A stretch of 64,000 bases of DNA, from the NCBI RefSeq assembly GCF_014203545.1, contig NZ_JACHJG010000003.1:742627-806626 (forward strand), written 5' to 3'. The notes below the pieces were generated by a model. That model was not told where the DNA came from and searched no databases. It was given only the letters and a program-made list of their open reading frames with translations. Both the position numbers and the translations under genes were made by a program. Source of the stretch: Streptomyces netropsis (GTDB lineage: Bacteria > Actinomycetota > Actinomycetes > Streptomycetales > Streptomycetaceae). Shown here piece after piece: positions 53,038-64,000 of this stretch. Position 1 is the first letter of the stretch. Each line of letters begins with the position of its first letter.

Positions 53038-54255
53038 TCAGAGGGACATTTCCCTCCTGAGGTTCTCGTCCAGCGCGTCGAGGAACTGCCGAGTGGTCAG
53101 CCACGGCGCGTCCTTGGAGATCAGCAGCGCGAGGTCCTTCGTCATCCGGCCGCTCTCGACGGTCTCGACGCAGACCCGCTCCAGGGTCCGGGCGAATCCG
53201 GTGACCTCGGGGGTGCCGTCGAGCTTTCCGCGGTGGGCCAGACCGCGGGTCCAGGCGAAGACCGAGGCGATCGGGTTGGTCGAGGTCTCCTTGCCCTGCT
53301 GGTGCTGCCGGTAGTGGCGGGTGACCGTGCCGTGCGCGGCCTCGGCCAGGACCGTCCCGCCGTCGGGGGTCATCAGCACGGAGGTCATCAGGCCGAGCGA
53401 GCCGAAGCCCTGCGCGACGATGTCGGACTGGACGTCGCCGTCGTAGTTCTTGCACGCCCAGACGTAGCCGCCCTCCCACTTGAGCACCGCGGCGACCATG
53501 TCGTCGATCAGCCGGTGCTCGTAGGTCAGACCCTTGGCATCGAAGCCGGCCCTGAACTCCGCGTCGAAGACCTCCTGGAAGATGTCCTTGAACCGGCCGT
53601 CGTACTTCTTGAGGATCGTGTTCTTGGTGGACATGTAGACCGGGAAGCCACGGGCCAGGCCGTAACGGAACGAGGCGCGCGCGAAGTCGCGGATCGAGTC
53701 GTCGTGGTTGTACATCGCCAGCGCGACACCCGCGCCCGGGAACTCGTGGACCTCGACCTCGACGGGCTCGGAACCGTCCTTCGGCGTGAACGTCATGGTG
53801 AGGGTGCCCGGCCCCGGGATCTTCAGGTCGGTCGCGCGGTACTGGTCGCCGAACGCGTGACGGCCGACGACGATCGGCTTGGTCCAGCCCGGCACCAGGC
53901 GCGGCACGTTCGCCATGATGATCGGCTCGCGGAAGATCACCCCGCCGAGGATGTTGCGGAGGGTGCCGTTGGGCGAGCGGTACATCGCCTTGAGGTCGAA
54001 CTCCTCCACCCGCGCCTCGTCCGGCGTGATCGTGGCGCACTTGACGCCGACACCGTGCTCCTTGATCGCGGCGGCGGCGTCGAGGGTCACCTGGTCGCTG
54101 GTGGCGTCGCGGTGCTCGATGCCCAGGTCGAAATACTTCAGCTCGACATCGAGGTACGGCAGGATCAGCGTGTCCTTGATGGAGGACCAGATGATGCGGG
54201 TCATCTCGTCGCCGTCGAGCTCGACGACGGGCTCGGCTGCCTTGATCTTGGCCAT
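53038..54255 (-). CDS. icd: NADP-dependent isocitrate dehydrogenase
   Basis: A 405-residue enzyme of the dimeric, eukaryote-like NADP-IDH class (not the 740-residue monomer). It has [40 protein letters not shown] (NGT substrate Ser/Thr region PNGTLRN), [20 protein letters not shown], and the metal-site Asp in [36 protein letters not shown] is the NADP-specificity loop. It decarboxylates isocitrate to 2-oxoglutarate in the TCA cycle. Monocistronic with a strong terminator. Confidence 0.97.
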   Translation of the reverse strand: MAKIKAAEPVVELDGDEMTRIIWSSIKDTLILPYLDVELKYFDLGIEHRDATSDQVTLDAAAAIKEHGVGVKCATITPDEARVEEFDLKAMYRSPNGTLRNILGGVIFREPIIMANVPRLVPGWTKPIVVGRHAFGDQYRATDLKIPGPGTLTMTFTPKDGSEPVEVEVHEFPGAGVALAMYNHDDSIRDFARASFRYGLARGFPVYMSTKNTILKKYDGRFKDIFQEVFDAEFRAGFDAKGLTYEHRLIDDMVAAVLKWEGGYVWACKNYDGDVQSDIVAQGFGSLGLMTSVLMTPDGGTVLAEAAHGTVTRHYRQHQQGKETSTNPIASVFAWTRGLAHRGKLDGTPEVTGFARTLERVCVETVESGRMTKDLALLISKDAPWLTTRQFLDALDENLRREMSL

Positions 54256-54390
54256 GAGGTGAAGCGTCCCTCTCGCGCGGATGCCATCGCGGCGCCTCTC
54301 CCCTCCCCCGGCGGGGCGGGAAGAGGACGGCCCGTCATCGAGACACTTAACCGCCGAGGGGACGAACAGTCACTCAAGGCCCCGTCCGCG

Positions 54391-55314
54391 TCACCGCACG
54401 GTGAAGTGCAGCACGTCGTCCAGGAACGGGATCTTCAGCCACGCCTTCGGCTGCGCCATCAGGGCGAGCAGCACGATGGACACCCCCAGGCCGCCGTACG
54501 TGAACATGTCGGTGAACCGCGACCGCACGGCCAGCATGCCCACGGACGGCAGCGCCCAGCGCAGCGCGGCGCCGCCGATCATCGCCAGGCCGATCAGGAT
54601 CGTGCCGACCCGGAACGCGTCGAAGGCGACGAGCAGCAGCCCCAGCCCCGTCACGCCCAGCACGGCCAGCAGCGGCCACTGCCGTGCCGGCGCGGGCGCG
54701 TCCCCGGGCGCGGCCCGGCCGCCGCCCTCGGGGCGCGCGGTGTCCCGCGTGACCGCCTGGAACCGACGCGACTTCCCGGGCCCGGAGTCGTCGCCTCCGC
54801 CGGCCTCCGAGAACTTCCCGGACCCGGGCCGCCCACCGGGCCCGTTACGCGGCGGCGCCGTGGCACGGCGCGGCGCCGTGGCACGGCGCGGCGCCGCCCC
54901 GGAGGGTCTGCCGGCATCCGAGCGCTTTCCGGCCTGCGCCGACGCCCCGGACTCCGGGCGCTCCGAAGACTCGGAACCGTTCGCGGAATCGGGCCCCTTC
55001 GTGGACGCGGAACCGTTCAGTGACTCGGAGGCCTTCCCCGCCTTCGCCCGCGCGCCGGGCGCCGGGCGCTTCGAGGACCCGGAACCGTTCACGGACCCGG
55101 AACCCTTTCCGGCCTCGGACCGCTTCCCGGAAGCCGAAGGCTCCGAACGCTGCGTGGCCCCGGGGGCCGAAGGCTGCCCGGGAGAGCCGTTCCCGGACTC
55201 AGGACCGGGACCTGGCCCGCCCGCAGGGCCCGGCCGCTTCCCGGAAGCCGAGGTCTCAGGGCGGCCGCCCTCAGAACCACGTGCCGGCCCGGAGGGCCCC
55301 GGCTCAGGACTCAT
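54391..55314 (-). CDS. DUF3017 membrane protein with long disordered N-terminus
   Basis: A 307-residue protein. The first 210 residues are low-complexity Ser/Gly/Pro/Lys/Arg ([26 protein letters not shown] twice from an 18-bp tandem repeat), and the last 95 hold three membrane helices of DUF3017: [40 protein letters not shown] and [18 protein letters not shown]. The DUF3017 gene habitually follows folD in actinobacteria. ATG 55314 lies inside folD, giving an 11-base overlap, so the genes are translationally coupled. Function unknown. Confidence 0.85.
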   Translation of the reverse strand: MSPEPGPSGPARGSEGGRPETSASGKRPGPAGGPGPGPESGNGSPGQPSAPGATQRSEPSASGKRSEAGKGSGSVNGSGSSKRPAPGARAKAGKASESLNGSASTKGPDSANGSESSERPESGASAQAGKRSDAGRPSGAAPRRATAPRRATAPPRNGPGGRPGSGKFSEAGGGDDSGPGKSRRFQAVTRDTARPEGGGRAAPGDAPAPARQWPLLAVLGVTGLGLLLVAFDAFRVGTILIGLAMIGGAALRWALPSVGMLAVRSRFTDMFTYGGLGVSIVLLALMAQPKAWLKIPFLDDVLHFTVR

Positions 55315-56188
55315 GGGCACTTCCTGCCGCGCGCCCCGCGGCCTCGGCCTCCGCGGCCTCCACCACGTTCACCAGCAGCTGCGCCCGCGTCATCGGGCCC
55401 ACGCCGCCCGGGTTCGGGGAGATCCAGGCGGCGACCTCGGCCACGCCCGGGTGGACGTCACCGACGATCTTCCCGTGCTCGTCCCGGCTGACGCCGACGT
55501 CCAGGACGGCCGCGCCCGGCTTCACGTCCTCCGGCTTGACCAGGTGCGGCACGCCCGCCGCGGCGACGATGATGTCGGCCTGGCGCAGCTGCGCGGACAG
55601 GTCACGGGTGCCGGTGTGGCAGAGGGTGACCGTGGCGTTCTCGGACTTGCGGGTCAGCAGCAGGCCGATCGAGCGGCCGACGGTGACACCGCGGCCGACG
55701 ACCACGACGTGCGCGCCGTTGATCTCGACGCCGTGGTGGCGCAGCAGCTGGATGATGCCGTACGGGGTGCAGGGCAGCGGACCCGTCTCGTTGAGCACGA
55801 GCCGGCCCAGGCTCATCGGGTGCAGCCCGTCCGCGTCCTTGGCCGGGTCCATGAGCTCCAGCACCCGGTTGGTGTCGATGCCCTTGGGGAGGGGGAGCTG
55901 AACGATGTAGCCCGTGCACTCGGGGTTGTCGTTCAGCTCGCGGACGACCGCCTCGATCTCTTCCTGCGTGGCGGTGTCGGGCAGCTCGCGCTGGATCGAA
56001 CCGATGCCGACCTGCGCGCAGTCGCGGTGCTTGCCGGCCACGTACCACTTGCTGCCGGGGTCGTCGCCGACGAGGAGGGTGCCCAGGCCGGGCGTGACGC
56101 CCCTGGCCTTCAGCGCCTCCACGCGGGTGGTGAGTTCGGACTTGATCGCGGCGGCGGTGGCCTTGCCATCGAGAATCTGGGCGGTCAT
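55304..56188 (-). CDS. folD: Bifunctional methylenetetrahydrofolate dehydrogenase/cyclohydrolase
   Basis: A 294-residue FolD protein. It has the substrate-site [16 protein letters not shown] (Tyr and catalytic Lys), [20 protein letters not shown], the NADP site [20 protein letters not shown], and [20 protein letters not shown]. It oxidises 5,10-methylene-THF to methenyl-THF and hydrolyses this to 10-formyl-THF, the one-carbon donor for PurN and PurH encoded 1-3 kb away. ATG 56188 has GGAGGAT upstream; the longer frame has no comparable start. Confidence 0.97.
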   Translation of the reverse strand: MTAQILDGKATAAAIKSELTTRVEALKARGVTPGLGTLLVGDDPGSKWYVAGKHRDCAQVGIGSIQRELPDTATQEEIEAVVRELNDNPECTGYIVQLPLPKGIDTNRVLELMDPAKDADGLHPMSLGRLVLNETGPLPCTPYGIIQLLRHHGVEINGAHVVVVGRGVTVGRSIGLLLTRKSENATVTLCHTGTRDLSAQLRQADIIVAAAGVPHLVKPEDVKPGAAVLDVGVSRDEHGKIVGDVHPGVAEVAAWISPNPGGVGPMTRAQLLVNVVEAAEAEAAGRAAGSAHES

Positions 56189-56437
56189 GGGTTCATCCTC
56201 CAGGATGGGGCGGCCCTCGTTCCAATCCGGGCGGGGCCGGCCCCGGTGATATTCACGGTGGTTTTCACGGACCGTGGTCCATGTACAACGCATACGGGTA
56301 TCGGCTGGACAAATGTCAAGAGCCCAACAACGATGATCTGGCAGTGCCGCGGGCTGTGACGGGGGGCGGACCGCTCTGCAATCTCTCCTCCTGATGTCCG
56401 CGCCGTCCCCGCACGACTACGGAGGAACACCCTCACC

Positions 56438-57061
56438 ATGAGCTTCGGCGACCAGAACAACCCGTACGGGCAGCAGCCCCCGCAGGGTCAGCCCGGCTAC
56501 GGCTACCCGCAGCAGGCACCCCAGGGCATCCCGGCCCAGCCCGGCCAGCCGTACGCCCCCTTCCCCCAGGCTCAGGGCGGGTACAACGGCGCGCCCTACG
56601 GCCAGCCCTTCGTGATGCCCGGCCTCACCAAGGCCGCCCGCATCCTGATGTACGTCATCGCCGGCGTTCACGTGGTGCTCGCGGGCCTCTTCGCCGCCGC
56701 GATCGCCGCGATCGACGACGCGGTCGAGAAGGAAGGCTCGAACGGCACCGTCCGCACCGCGAACGGTGAGGAGGTGGACGTGGACACGGTCATCGACGCC
56801 GGCAAGGGCGTCATCGTCTTCTTCGTCCTGCTGGCCGCCGTCTTCGCGATCATCGGCATCATCCTCGCCGTCCGCTACGCCAAGGGCCGCAACGGCGTCC
56901 GCGTCGGCTCGATCGTCTACTCCTCGTTCGGCATCATCAGCGGTCTGATCACCTCGGTGGTGTACGGGCTCGGCCTGGTGACCCTGGTCGCGTCGATCCT
57001 GGTGATCGTCTTCGCGGCCAAGCGCGCGTCGTCCGAATGGTTCCAGCGCCCCCGCTACTGA
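56438..57061 (+). CDS. Gly/Pro/Gln-rich N-terminus membrane protein
   Basis: A 207-residue protein. Residues 1-60 are low-complexity Gln/Pro/Gly (QNNPYGQQPPQGQPGYGYPQ), followed by three or four membrane helices: ARILMYVIAGVHVVLAGLFA, GVIVFFVLLAAVFAIIGIIL, GSIVYSSFGIISGLITSVVY and LVTLVASILVIVFAAKRAS. An acidic loop carries GEEVDVDTVIDAGK. It is like many Streptomyces small membrane proteins with disordered tails. Function unknown. ATG 56438 is preceded by GGAGGA at 12 bases. A shared strong terminator separates it from convergent purH. Confidence 0.8.
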   Translation: MSFGDQNNPYGQQPPQGQPGYGYPQQAPQGIPAQPGQPYAPFPQAQGGYNGAPYGQPFVMPGLTKAARILMYVIAGVHVVLAGLFAAAIAAIDDAVEKEGSNGTVRTANGEEVDVDTVIDAGKGVIVFFVLLAAVFAIIGIILAVRYAKGRNGVRVGSIVYSSFGIISGLITSVVYGLGLVTLVASILVIVFAAKRASSEWFQRPRY

Positions 57062-57080
57062 GCGCCGCAGCCGTCCGGAG

Positions 57081-57117
57081 CCGGAGGCCGCACCCCGCAC
57101 GGGGGTGCGGCCTCCGG
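57081..57117. terminator. Bidirectional terminator between the membrane protein and purH
   Basis: CCGGAGGCCGCACCCC (57081-57096) and GGGGTGCGGCCTCCGG (57102-57117) form a perfect 16-bp stem around a five-base loop. It lies between two converging genes and can stop both. Confidence 0.9.
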
Positions 57118-57155
57118 TCGTACCGGCCGGCGGCCGCCCGACCGGTGGCAGCCGA

Positions 57156-58733
57156 CTAGTGGAAGAAGTGGCGCGTACCGGTGAGGTACATCGTCACGCC
57201 CGCCGCCTTCGCGGCCTCCACGACCTGCTCGTCACGGACCGAACCGCCCGGCTGGACCACGGCCTTGATACCGGCGGCGGTCAGCACCTCCAGCCCGTCG
57301 GGGAAGGGGAAGAAGGCGTCCGAGGCCGCGTACGAGCCCTGCGTGCGCTCCTCGCCCGCCCGCTGGACGGCCAGCTTCGCGGAGTCGACGCGGTTGACCT
57401 GGCCCATGCCGACGCCGACGGTCGCGCCGCCCTTGGCCAGCAGGATCGCGTTGGACTTCACCGCGCGGCAGGCGCGCCAGGCGAAGGCCAGCTCGGCGAG
57501 CTCGTCGGCGGACAGCGCCTCGCCCGTGGCGAGCGTCCAGTTGGCCGGGTCGTCGCCCTCGGCCTGGAGCCGGTCCTTGACCTGGACCAGGACACCGCCC
57601 TCGACGGGACGGGTCTCGCCGTGCGCCGCGGGGGCGTCGGCGCAGCGCAGCACGCGGATGTTCTTCTTGCGGGCCAGCACCTCGACCGCGCCGTCCTCGT
57701 AGGCCGGGGCCACGATGACCTCGGTGAAGATCTCCGCGACCTGCTCGGCCATGGCGACCGACACGGGGCTGTTGACGGCGATCACACCACCGAACGCGGA
57801 CAGCGGGTCGCACTCGTGGGCCTTGCGGTGCGCTTCGGCGACGTCCGAACCGATGGCGATGCCGCACGGGTTGGCGTGCTTGATGATCGCGACGCAGGGG
57901 TCGGTGTGGTCGTACGCCGCCCGGCGCGCGGCCTCGGTGTCGACGTAGTTGTTGTACGACATCTCCTTGCCGTGCAGCTGCTCCGCGTACGCGAGGCCCT
58001 TGCCCGTGCCGTCGGTGTAGAGCGCGGCGGGCTGGTGCGGGTTCTCGCCGTAGCGCAGGACCTGCTTGCGGGCGTAGGTGACGGCGGTGAAGTCCGGCCA
58101 GGGGCCCTCGTCGGCCGCGTAGTCGTCGGCGAACCAGTTCGCCACGGCCACGTCGTAGGCGGCCGTGTGCTGGAACGCCTCGGCGGCGAGCCGCTTGCGC
58201 TGCGTGAGGTCGAAGCCCCCTTCGGAGGCGGCCTTCAGCACATCGGCGTAGCGGTCGGGGTTGACGACCACGGCGACGGACGGGTGGTTCTTGGCGGCGG
58301 CGCGGACCATCGACGGGCCGCCGATGTCGATCTGCTCGACGCACTCGTCGGGGGCGGCGCCCGAGGCGACGGTCTCCCGGAACGGATAGAGGTTGACGAT
58401 CACCAGCTCGAAGGGCGCGATGTCCAGCTCGGCGAGCTGCTCACGGTGCGATGCGAGCCGCTGGTCGGCGAGGATGCCGGCGTGCACGCGCGGGTGCAGG
58501 GTCTTGACCCGCCCGTCCAGGCACTCGGGGAAGCCCGTCAGCTCCTCGACCTTGGTGACCGGGACCCCGGCCGCCGCGATCCGGCCGGCCGTCGAGCCGG
58601 TCGAGACGAGCTGGACGCCCGCCGCGTGCAGCCCGCGGGCCAGCTCCTCCAGCCCCGTCTTGTCGTAGACGCTGACCAGCGCGCGCCGGATGGGCCGCTT
58701 CGTACCTTCGGCGGTCGTACCTTCGACGGTCAC
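57156..58733 (-). CDS. purH: Bifunctional AICAR transformylase/IMP cyclohydrolase
   Basis: A 525-residue PurH. The N-terminal 200 residues are the IMP cyclohydrolase (MGS-like) domain: [60 protein letters not shown]. The rest is the AICAR transformylase with [18 protein letters not shown] and the catalytic [20 protein letters not shown]. It catalyses the last two steps of IMP synthesis using 10-formyl-THF. GTG 58733 overlaps the purN stop (GTGA), so the two are coupled. Stop is followed by the shared hairpin. Confidence 0.97.
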   Translation of the reverse strand: MTVEGTTAEGTKRPIRRALVSVYDKTGLEELARGLHAAGVQLVSTGSTAGRIAAAGVPVTKVEELTGFPECLDGRVKTLHPRVHAGILADQRLASHREQLAELDIAPFELVIVNLYPFRETVASGAAPDECVEQIDIGGPSMVRAAAKNHPSVAVVVNPDRYADVLKAASEGGFDLTQRKRLAAEAFQHTAAYDVAVANWFADDYAADEGPWPDFTAVTYARKQVLRYGENPHQPAALYTDGTGKGLAYAEQLHGKEMSYNNYVDTEAARRAAYDHTDPCVAIIKHANPCGIAIGSDVAEAHRKAHECDPLSAFGGVIAVNSPVSVAMAEQVAEIFTEVIVAPAYEDGAVEVLARKKNIRVLRCADAPAAHGETRPVEGGVLVQVKDRLQAEGDDPANWTLATGEALSADELAELAFAWRACRAVKSNAILLAKGGATVGVGMGQVNRVDSAKLAVQRAGEERTQGSYAASDAFFPFPDGLEVLTAAGIKAVVQPGGSVRDEQVVEAAKAAGVTMYLTGTRHFFH

Positions 58734-59386
58734 GGGATTCTTACCTTTCGTCCCTCTATGCGGTAGCCGTTACGGGCCAGGCGCCCCACGACATCGACGA
58801 GCAGCTCTCGCTCGACTTCCTTGATCCGCTCATGCAGCGCGGATTCGTCGTCCTCGTCCCGGACCTCGACCACGCCCTGGGCGATGATCGGGCCGGTGTC
58901 GACGCCGTCGTCGACGAAGTGGACGGTGCAGCCGGTCACCTTCGCGCCGTACGCGAGCGCGTCGCGCACGCCGTGGGCACCGGGGAAACTCGGCAGCAGA
59001 GCCGGGTGGGTGTTGACCACGCGGCCCTCGAAGCGGGCGAGGAACTCCTTGCCCACGATCTTCATGAAACCGGCGGAGACGACGAGATCGGGCTCGTACG
59101 CCGCCGTCGCCTCGGTCAGCGCGCGGTCCCACGCGTCCCGCGTCGGGTGGTCCTTCACCCGGCAGACGAACGTGGGCAGCCCGGCGCGCCCGGCCCGCTC
59201 CAGCCCGGCGATGCCGTCCCGGTCGGCGCCCACGGCCACCACCTCGGCGCCGTAGCCGGCCGGGTCGGCGGCGATCGCGTCGAGCAGGGCCTGCAGATTC
59301 GTCCCCGAACCGGAGACGAGCACGACGAGACGGGCGGGGGCCGGGTGGTGCCGGGGGCCGGGATACGCGGGAGGTGGGGAGGCCAC
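58730..59386 (-). CDS. purN: Phosphoribosylglycinamide formyltransferase
   Basis: A 218-residue PurN. Motifs are [20 protein letters not shown] (nucleotide loop), [40 protein letters not shown] with the catalytic Asn-His, and [20 protein letters not shown] with the catalytic Asp. It transfers formyl from 10-formyl-THF to GAR in purine synthesis. purN and purH share one transcript and overlap by four bases. Upstream lies a 547-base gap with a promoter for purN (not pinpointed). Confidence 0.97.
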   Translation of the reverse strand: MASPPPAYPGPRHHPAPARLVVLVSGSGTNLQALLDAIAADPAGYGAEVVAVGADRDGIAGLERAGRAGLPTFVCRVKDHPTRDAWDRALTEATAAYEPDLVVSAGFMKIVGKEFLARFEGRVVNTHPALLPSFPGAHGVRDALAYGAKVTGCTVHFVDDGVDTGPIIAQGVVEVRDEDDESALHERIKEVERELLVDVVGRLARNGYRIEGRKVRIP

Positions 59387-59933
59387 AGCGGGGCCCTTTC
59401 TCGCGGGTGATGCGGTTTGTATGGTCGTACGAGACGGAGGGGTCCCCGAATACGGGGGACTCTACGAAGCCGCCGACCGCCAGCAACGATACCGGCACTC
59501 GGAACGGCCCCCACGGGACGGGGGCGCGCGCGGAAGGTAGCGTCTGGAAGCAGCGCACGAATGTGATGTGCGGAGGCGATGGACTGATTCGGCACCACGC
59601 GGTAAAGGCATGCGGCCGCGACGCGCCGGGGCGACGCGCGGAATCCGGGCGCGGAATCCGGGCACGCCGCCGTACGTTCGATGTGCGGGAGTCGCGGGAC
59701 CTGCGGTGTGCGGGGCTCGCGGAGCCCGCCAGGACGTCGGCGGACGCCGGCACAGCCGACCAGCCGACGCAGAAGCCGACCGACGCCGACCGACGCCGAC
59801 ACCGCCCGACACAAGGGGAAGACACACTCCACATGCCGGACCGACGCCGCCACGCGGCTCACCGCCTCTCGCTGCCCACCGCGTCCACCGCCTCCGCCGC
59901 GTCCTCCGGAGGGCAGTGATGAGGAACGCCCGC
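59387..59933. other. Intergenic region upstream of purN
   Basis: No gene is supported. GTCCCC-N7-GGGGAC (59442-59460) is an inverted repeat 56 bases before the purN start and a candidate operator. CGACGCCGAC repeated twice (59781-59800) lies near the far end. A 28-codon frame at 59833-59919 ending in TGATG ahead of the next gene could be a leader peptide. Confidence 0.4.
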
Positions 59934-60656
59934 ATGTCGCACGAGAGCGATGCACAGACGCCGTCCTCCCCGTCGCCGTCCGACGAGCAGCGGGACAACC
60001 CCTTCGCCGCGCCGCCCGAGGGCCGGCCGGACCGGCCGTGGCAGCCGCGGCGCGGGCCGGAGGACGACTCCTCCGGGGAAGGGCCCGAGGACGGCCGCGA
60101 GGGCCAGGACCCGCCCCAGGCGTGGGGCAGCGAGTGGAGCAGCCGCCAGCCGGGCCGCCAGGGCGGCGGCTTCGGCGGCGGCAAGGGACCGGGCGGCCCG
60201 AACCCCTCCGGCGGCGGCCCGGGCGGCCTCCGCTGGGACCCCACGGACCCGGCCCAGCGGCGTGCCCGCTACGCCCTGCTCGCCGGCATGTGGGGCTTCT
60301 TCTTCGCCCTGTTCAGCATCCCCCAGGTGGCCCTCCTCCTCGGCGCCCTCTCCGTCTACTGGGGCGTCAGCGCCCTGCGCGCCAAGCCCAAGCTCCAGCG
60401 CACGGACCCGGACATCCCACCGCCCCCGAACGGCACCCCCAACCCGACCGCCTCCCGCCCGCAGACGACGGCGGCCGTGAGCGGCCTGGTCACGGGCGGC
60501 CTCGCCCTGGCCATCGTGGCGGCGACGTTCACCTTCCAGTTCGTCTACAGCGACTACTACACCTGCGTCGACGACGCCCTCACCCAGACCTCCCGCCAGG
60601 CCTGCGAGAACCACCTCCCGAAGCAACTGCGCCCGCTCTTGGGCGAACGGGACTGA
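59934..60656 (+). CDS. Membrane protein with acidic/Gly-rich N-terminus
   Basis: A 240-residue protein starting at ATG 59934 (GAGGAA eight bases upstream; ATG 59919 is an alternative). Residues 1-95 are Pro/Gly/acidic and probably disordered. Two or three membrane segments follow ([40 protein letters not shown]; and [20 protein letters not shown]) with a DxxC end ([20 protein letters not shown]) carrying two Cys. It lies between purN and perM, a conserved actinobacterial position. Function unknown. Confidence 0.75.
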   Translation: MSHESDAQTPSSPSPSDEQRDNPFAAPPEGRPDRPWQPRRGPEDDSSGEGPEDGREGQDPPQAWGSEWSSRQPGRQGGGFGGGKGPGGPNPSGGGPGGLRWDPTDPAQRRARYALLAGMWGFFFALFSIPQVALLLGALSVYWGVSALRAKPKLQRTDPDIPPPPNGTPNPTASRPQTTAAVSGLVTGGLALAIVAATFTFQFVYSDYYTCVDDALTQTSRQACENHLPKQLRPLLGERD

Positions 60657-60768
60657 ACGAGCGGCTACGCACCGGGCGAACGGGGCGGAGGGCCGGCGCG
60701 CCGCGGAGGAGCCGTGGCGCGGGCCGCGCGGGGAGTTCACCCGACTGGGCGGGCCCCCGCGCGCCGAC

Positions 60769-60831
60769 GCGTCGGCCGCCCGCGCGGGGGCGGCTGCGCC
60801 ACCGGTACCGGGCGCGGAGCCCGACCGGCTG
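60769..60831. repeat. Direct repeat, copy 1
   Basis: GCGTCGGCCGCCCG starts both copies, and both include GGCGGCTGCGCCACCGGTAC followed by CGGGCGCGGAGC. The second copy is at 60972-61034, exactly 203 bases on. Both lie in the 427-base gap 60657-61083 between the membrane protein and perM, which holds no supported gene. Confidence 0.65.
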
Positions 60832-60971
60832 AGGCACCCTCACACCGCCGCCCCGGCTCGCGAGCAACAGGCCGCCCCTGGTCGGACAAGCGGCCAAGGC
60901 AGAGGCAGGTCGTGGCTCGCTGGCCGCGCAGGAAGAGCAACGCCAGCCCGGTCGCGGCCCCACGCGCCACC

Positions 60972-61034
60972 GCGTCGGCCGCCCGAGCACGGCGGCGGCT
61001 GCGCCACCGGTACCGGGCGCGGAGCGCCACCGGC
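60972..61034. repeat. Direct repeat, copy 2
   Basis: Matches 60769-60831 with a few changes near the middle and end (AGCACGG against CGCGGGG; GCCACCGGCT against CCGACCGGCT). It lies 50 bases downstream of the perM stop, on the perM transcript side. Confidence 0.65.
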
Positions 61035-61083
61035 TGGGCGGGGCCCCGCGCGTCGGTGCTCGCTCGCCGCAGGCGAACCCGCG

Positions 61084-63855
<2,772 letters not shown>

Positions 63856-63881
63856 TCAGCGGGCGGGAAACAGGCGTGGGG

Positions 63882-63912
63882 CCCCCCCCCCCCCAGGGGG
63901 GGGGGGCCCCCC
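63882..63912. other. Homopolymer block near the window end
   Basis: Thirteen C, one A, eleven G and six C in a row, followed by more G/C runs up to base 64000. No coding frame or known element fits it. It looks like low-quality contig-end sequence rather than biology; anything read from the last ~120 bases should be distrusted. Confidence 0.6.
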
Positions 63913-64000
63913 GCCCGGCGCGCGAGCGTACAGGGGCGGTGGGCCGGGCCCGCGCGGGGGGCCGGCGCGGGCAGGGGGGTGCCGACCCAAAACCCCCCCG

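Noticed and set aside
59374..59919. A 181-codon plus-strand frame upstream of the membrane protein
   Set aside because: It crosses the purN promoter region, has disordered Arg/Ala/Thr composition and no coding signal. Only the last 28 codons might be a leader peptide.

Overview
The window is high-GC DNA with dense GTG/ATG starts, and its gene set (DUF4328, DUF2690, DUF3017, ALF-repeat and PerM/DUF6350 proteins, Scr1-type XRE regulator next to DUF397, MocR regulators) points clearly to Streptomyces or a very close actinomycete. Most of it is ordinary chromosomal housekeeping; the stretch from about 11.6 to 30.9 kb is accessory in character, with polymorphic toxins, gene fragments, fused remnants and small secreted proteins.

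Layout. 1-9.5 kb: the end of a family 4 glycosyltransferase, a DUF4328 membrane protein, an ECF-like sigma factor overlapping a membrane protein that is probably its regulator, a methylmalonyl-CoA mutase-type catalytic subunit, a two-gene operon resembling E. coli ygiB-ygiC (lipoprotein + glutathionylspermidine-synthase-like ATP-grasp enzyme), and a DMT transporter whose C-terminus runs into a palindromic intergenic repeat. 9.5-11.6 kb: a Trk/Ktr-type K+ channel subunit and its NAD-binding regulator. 11.9-22 kb: two very large paralogous secreted proteins (1320 and 1176 aa) built from ALF repeats and Ala-rich coiled coil, each ending in a different C-terminal tip and each followed by a small unrelated gene in the immunity position; one tip sits behind a HINT autoprotease. 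A DUF4097 gene lies between them behind a cluster of GCAACGA motifs. 22-31 kb: an orphan Cys-rich fragment, an aminoglycoside-phosphotransferase-like kinase, an XRE regulator fused out of frame to a DUF397 tail, a winged-helix protein, a secreted serine hydrolase, a ComB-like phosphatase, four small secreted proteins, and fossils of a HAD hydrolase and a MocR regulator.

31-39.3 kb: divergent regulator/target pairs (MFS exporter with TetR; EamA transporter with LysR; MocR regulator with an AhpD-like CMD protein), a DUF-type membrane protein and a Uma2 nuclease-like protein. 39.3-46.7 kb: a five-gene operon, betB-betA-ATPase-permease-binding lipoprotein, coupling choline oxidation to glycine betaine with betaine/choline import; its leader holds a strong hairpin. 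46.9-50 kb: three membrane-associated or coupled genes, two of which share a GGAVATG-type glycine motif.

50-64 kb: core metabolism and division: malate dehydrogenase, an XRE-DUF2690 membrane protein, NADP isocitrate dehydrogenase, DUF3017 protein overlapping folD, purH and purN overlapping each other (one-carbon/purine pathway), two Gly/Pro-rich membrane proteins and PerM. The last ~120 bases are homopolymeric and look like poor-quality contig-end sequence. No tRNA, rRNA, CRISPR array or intact insertion sequence was seen.
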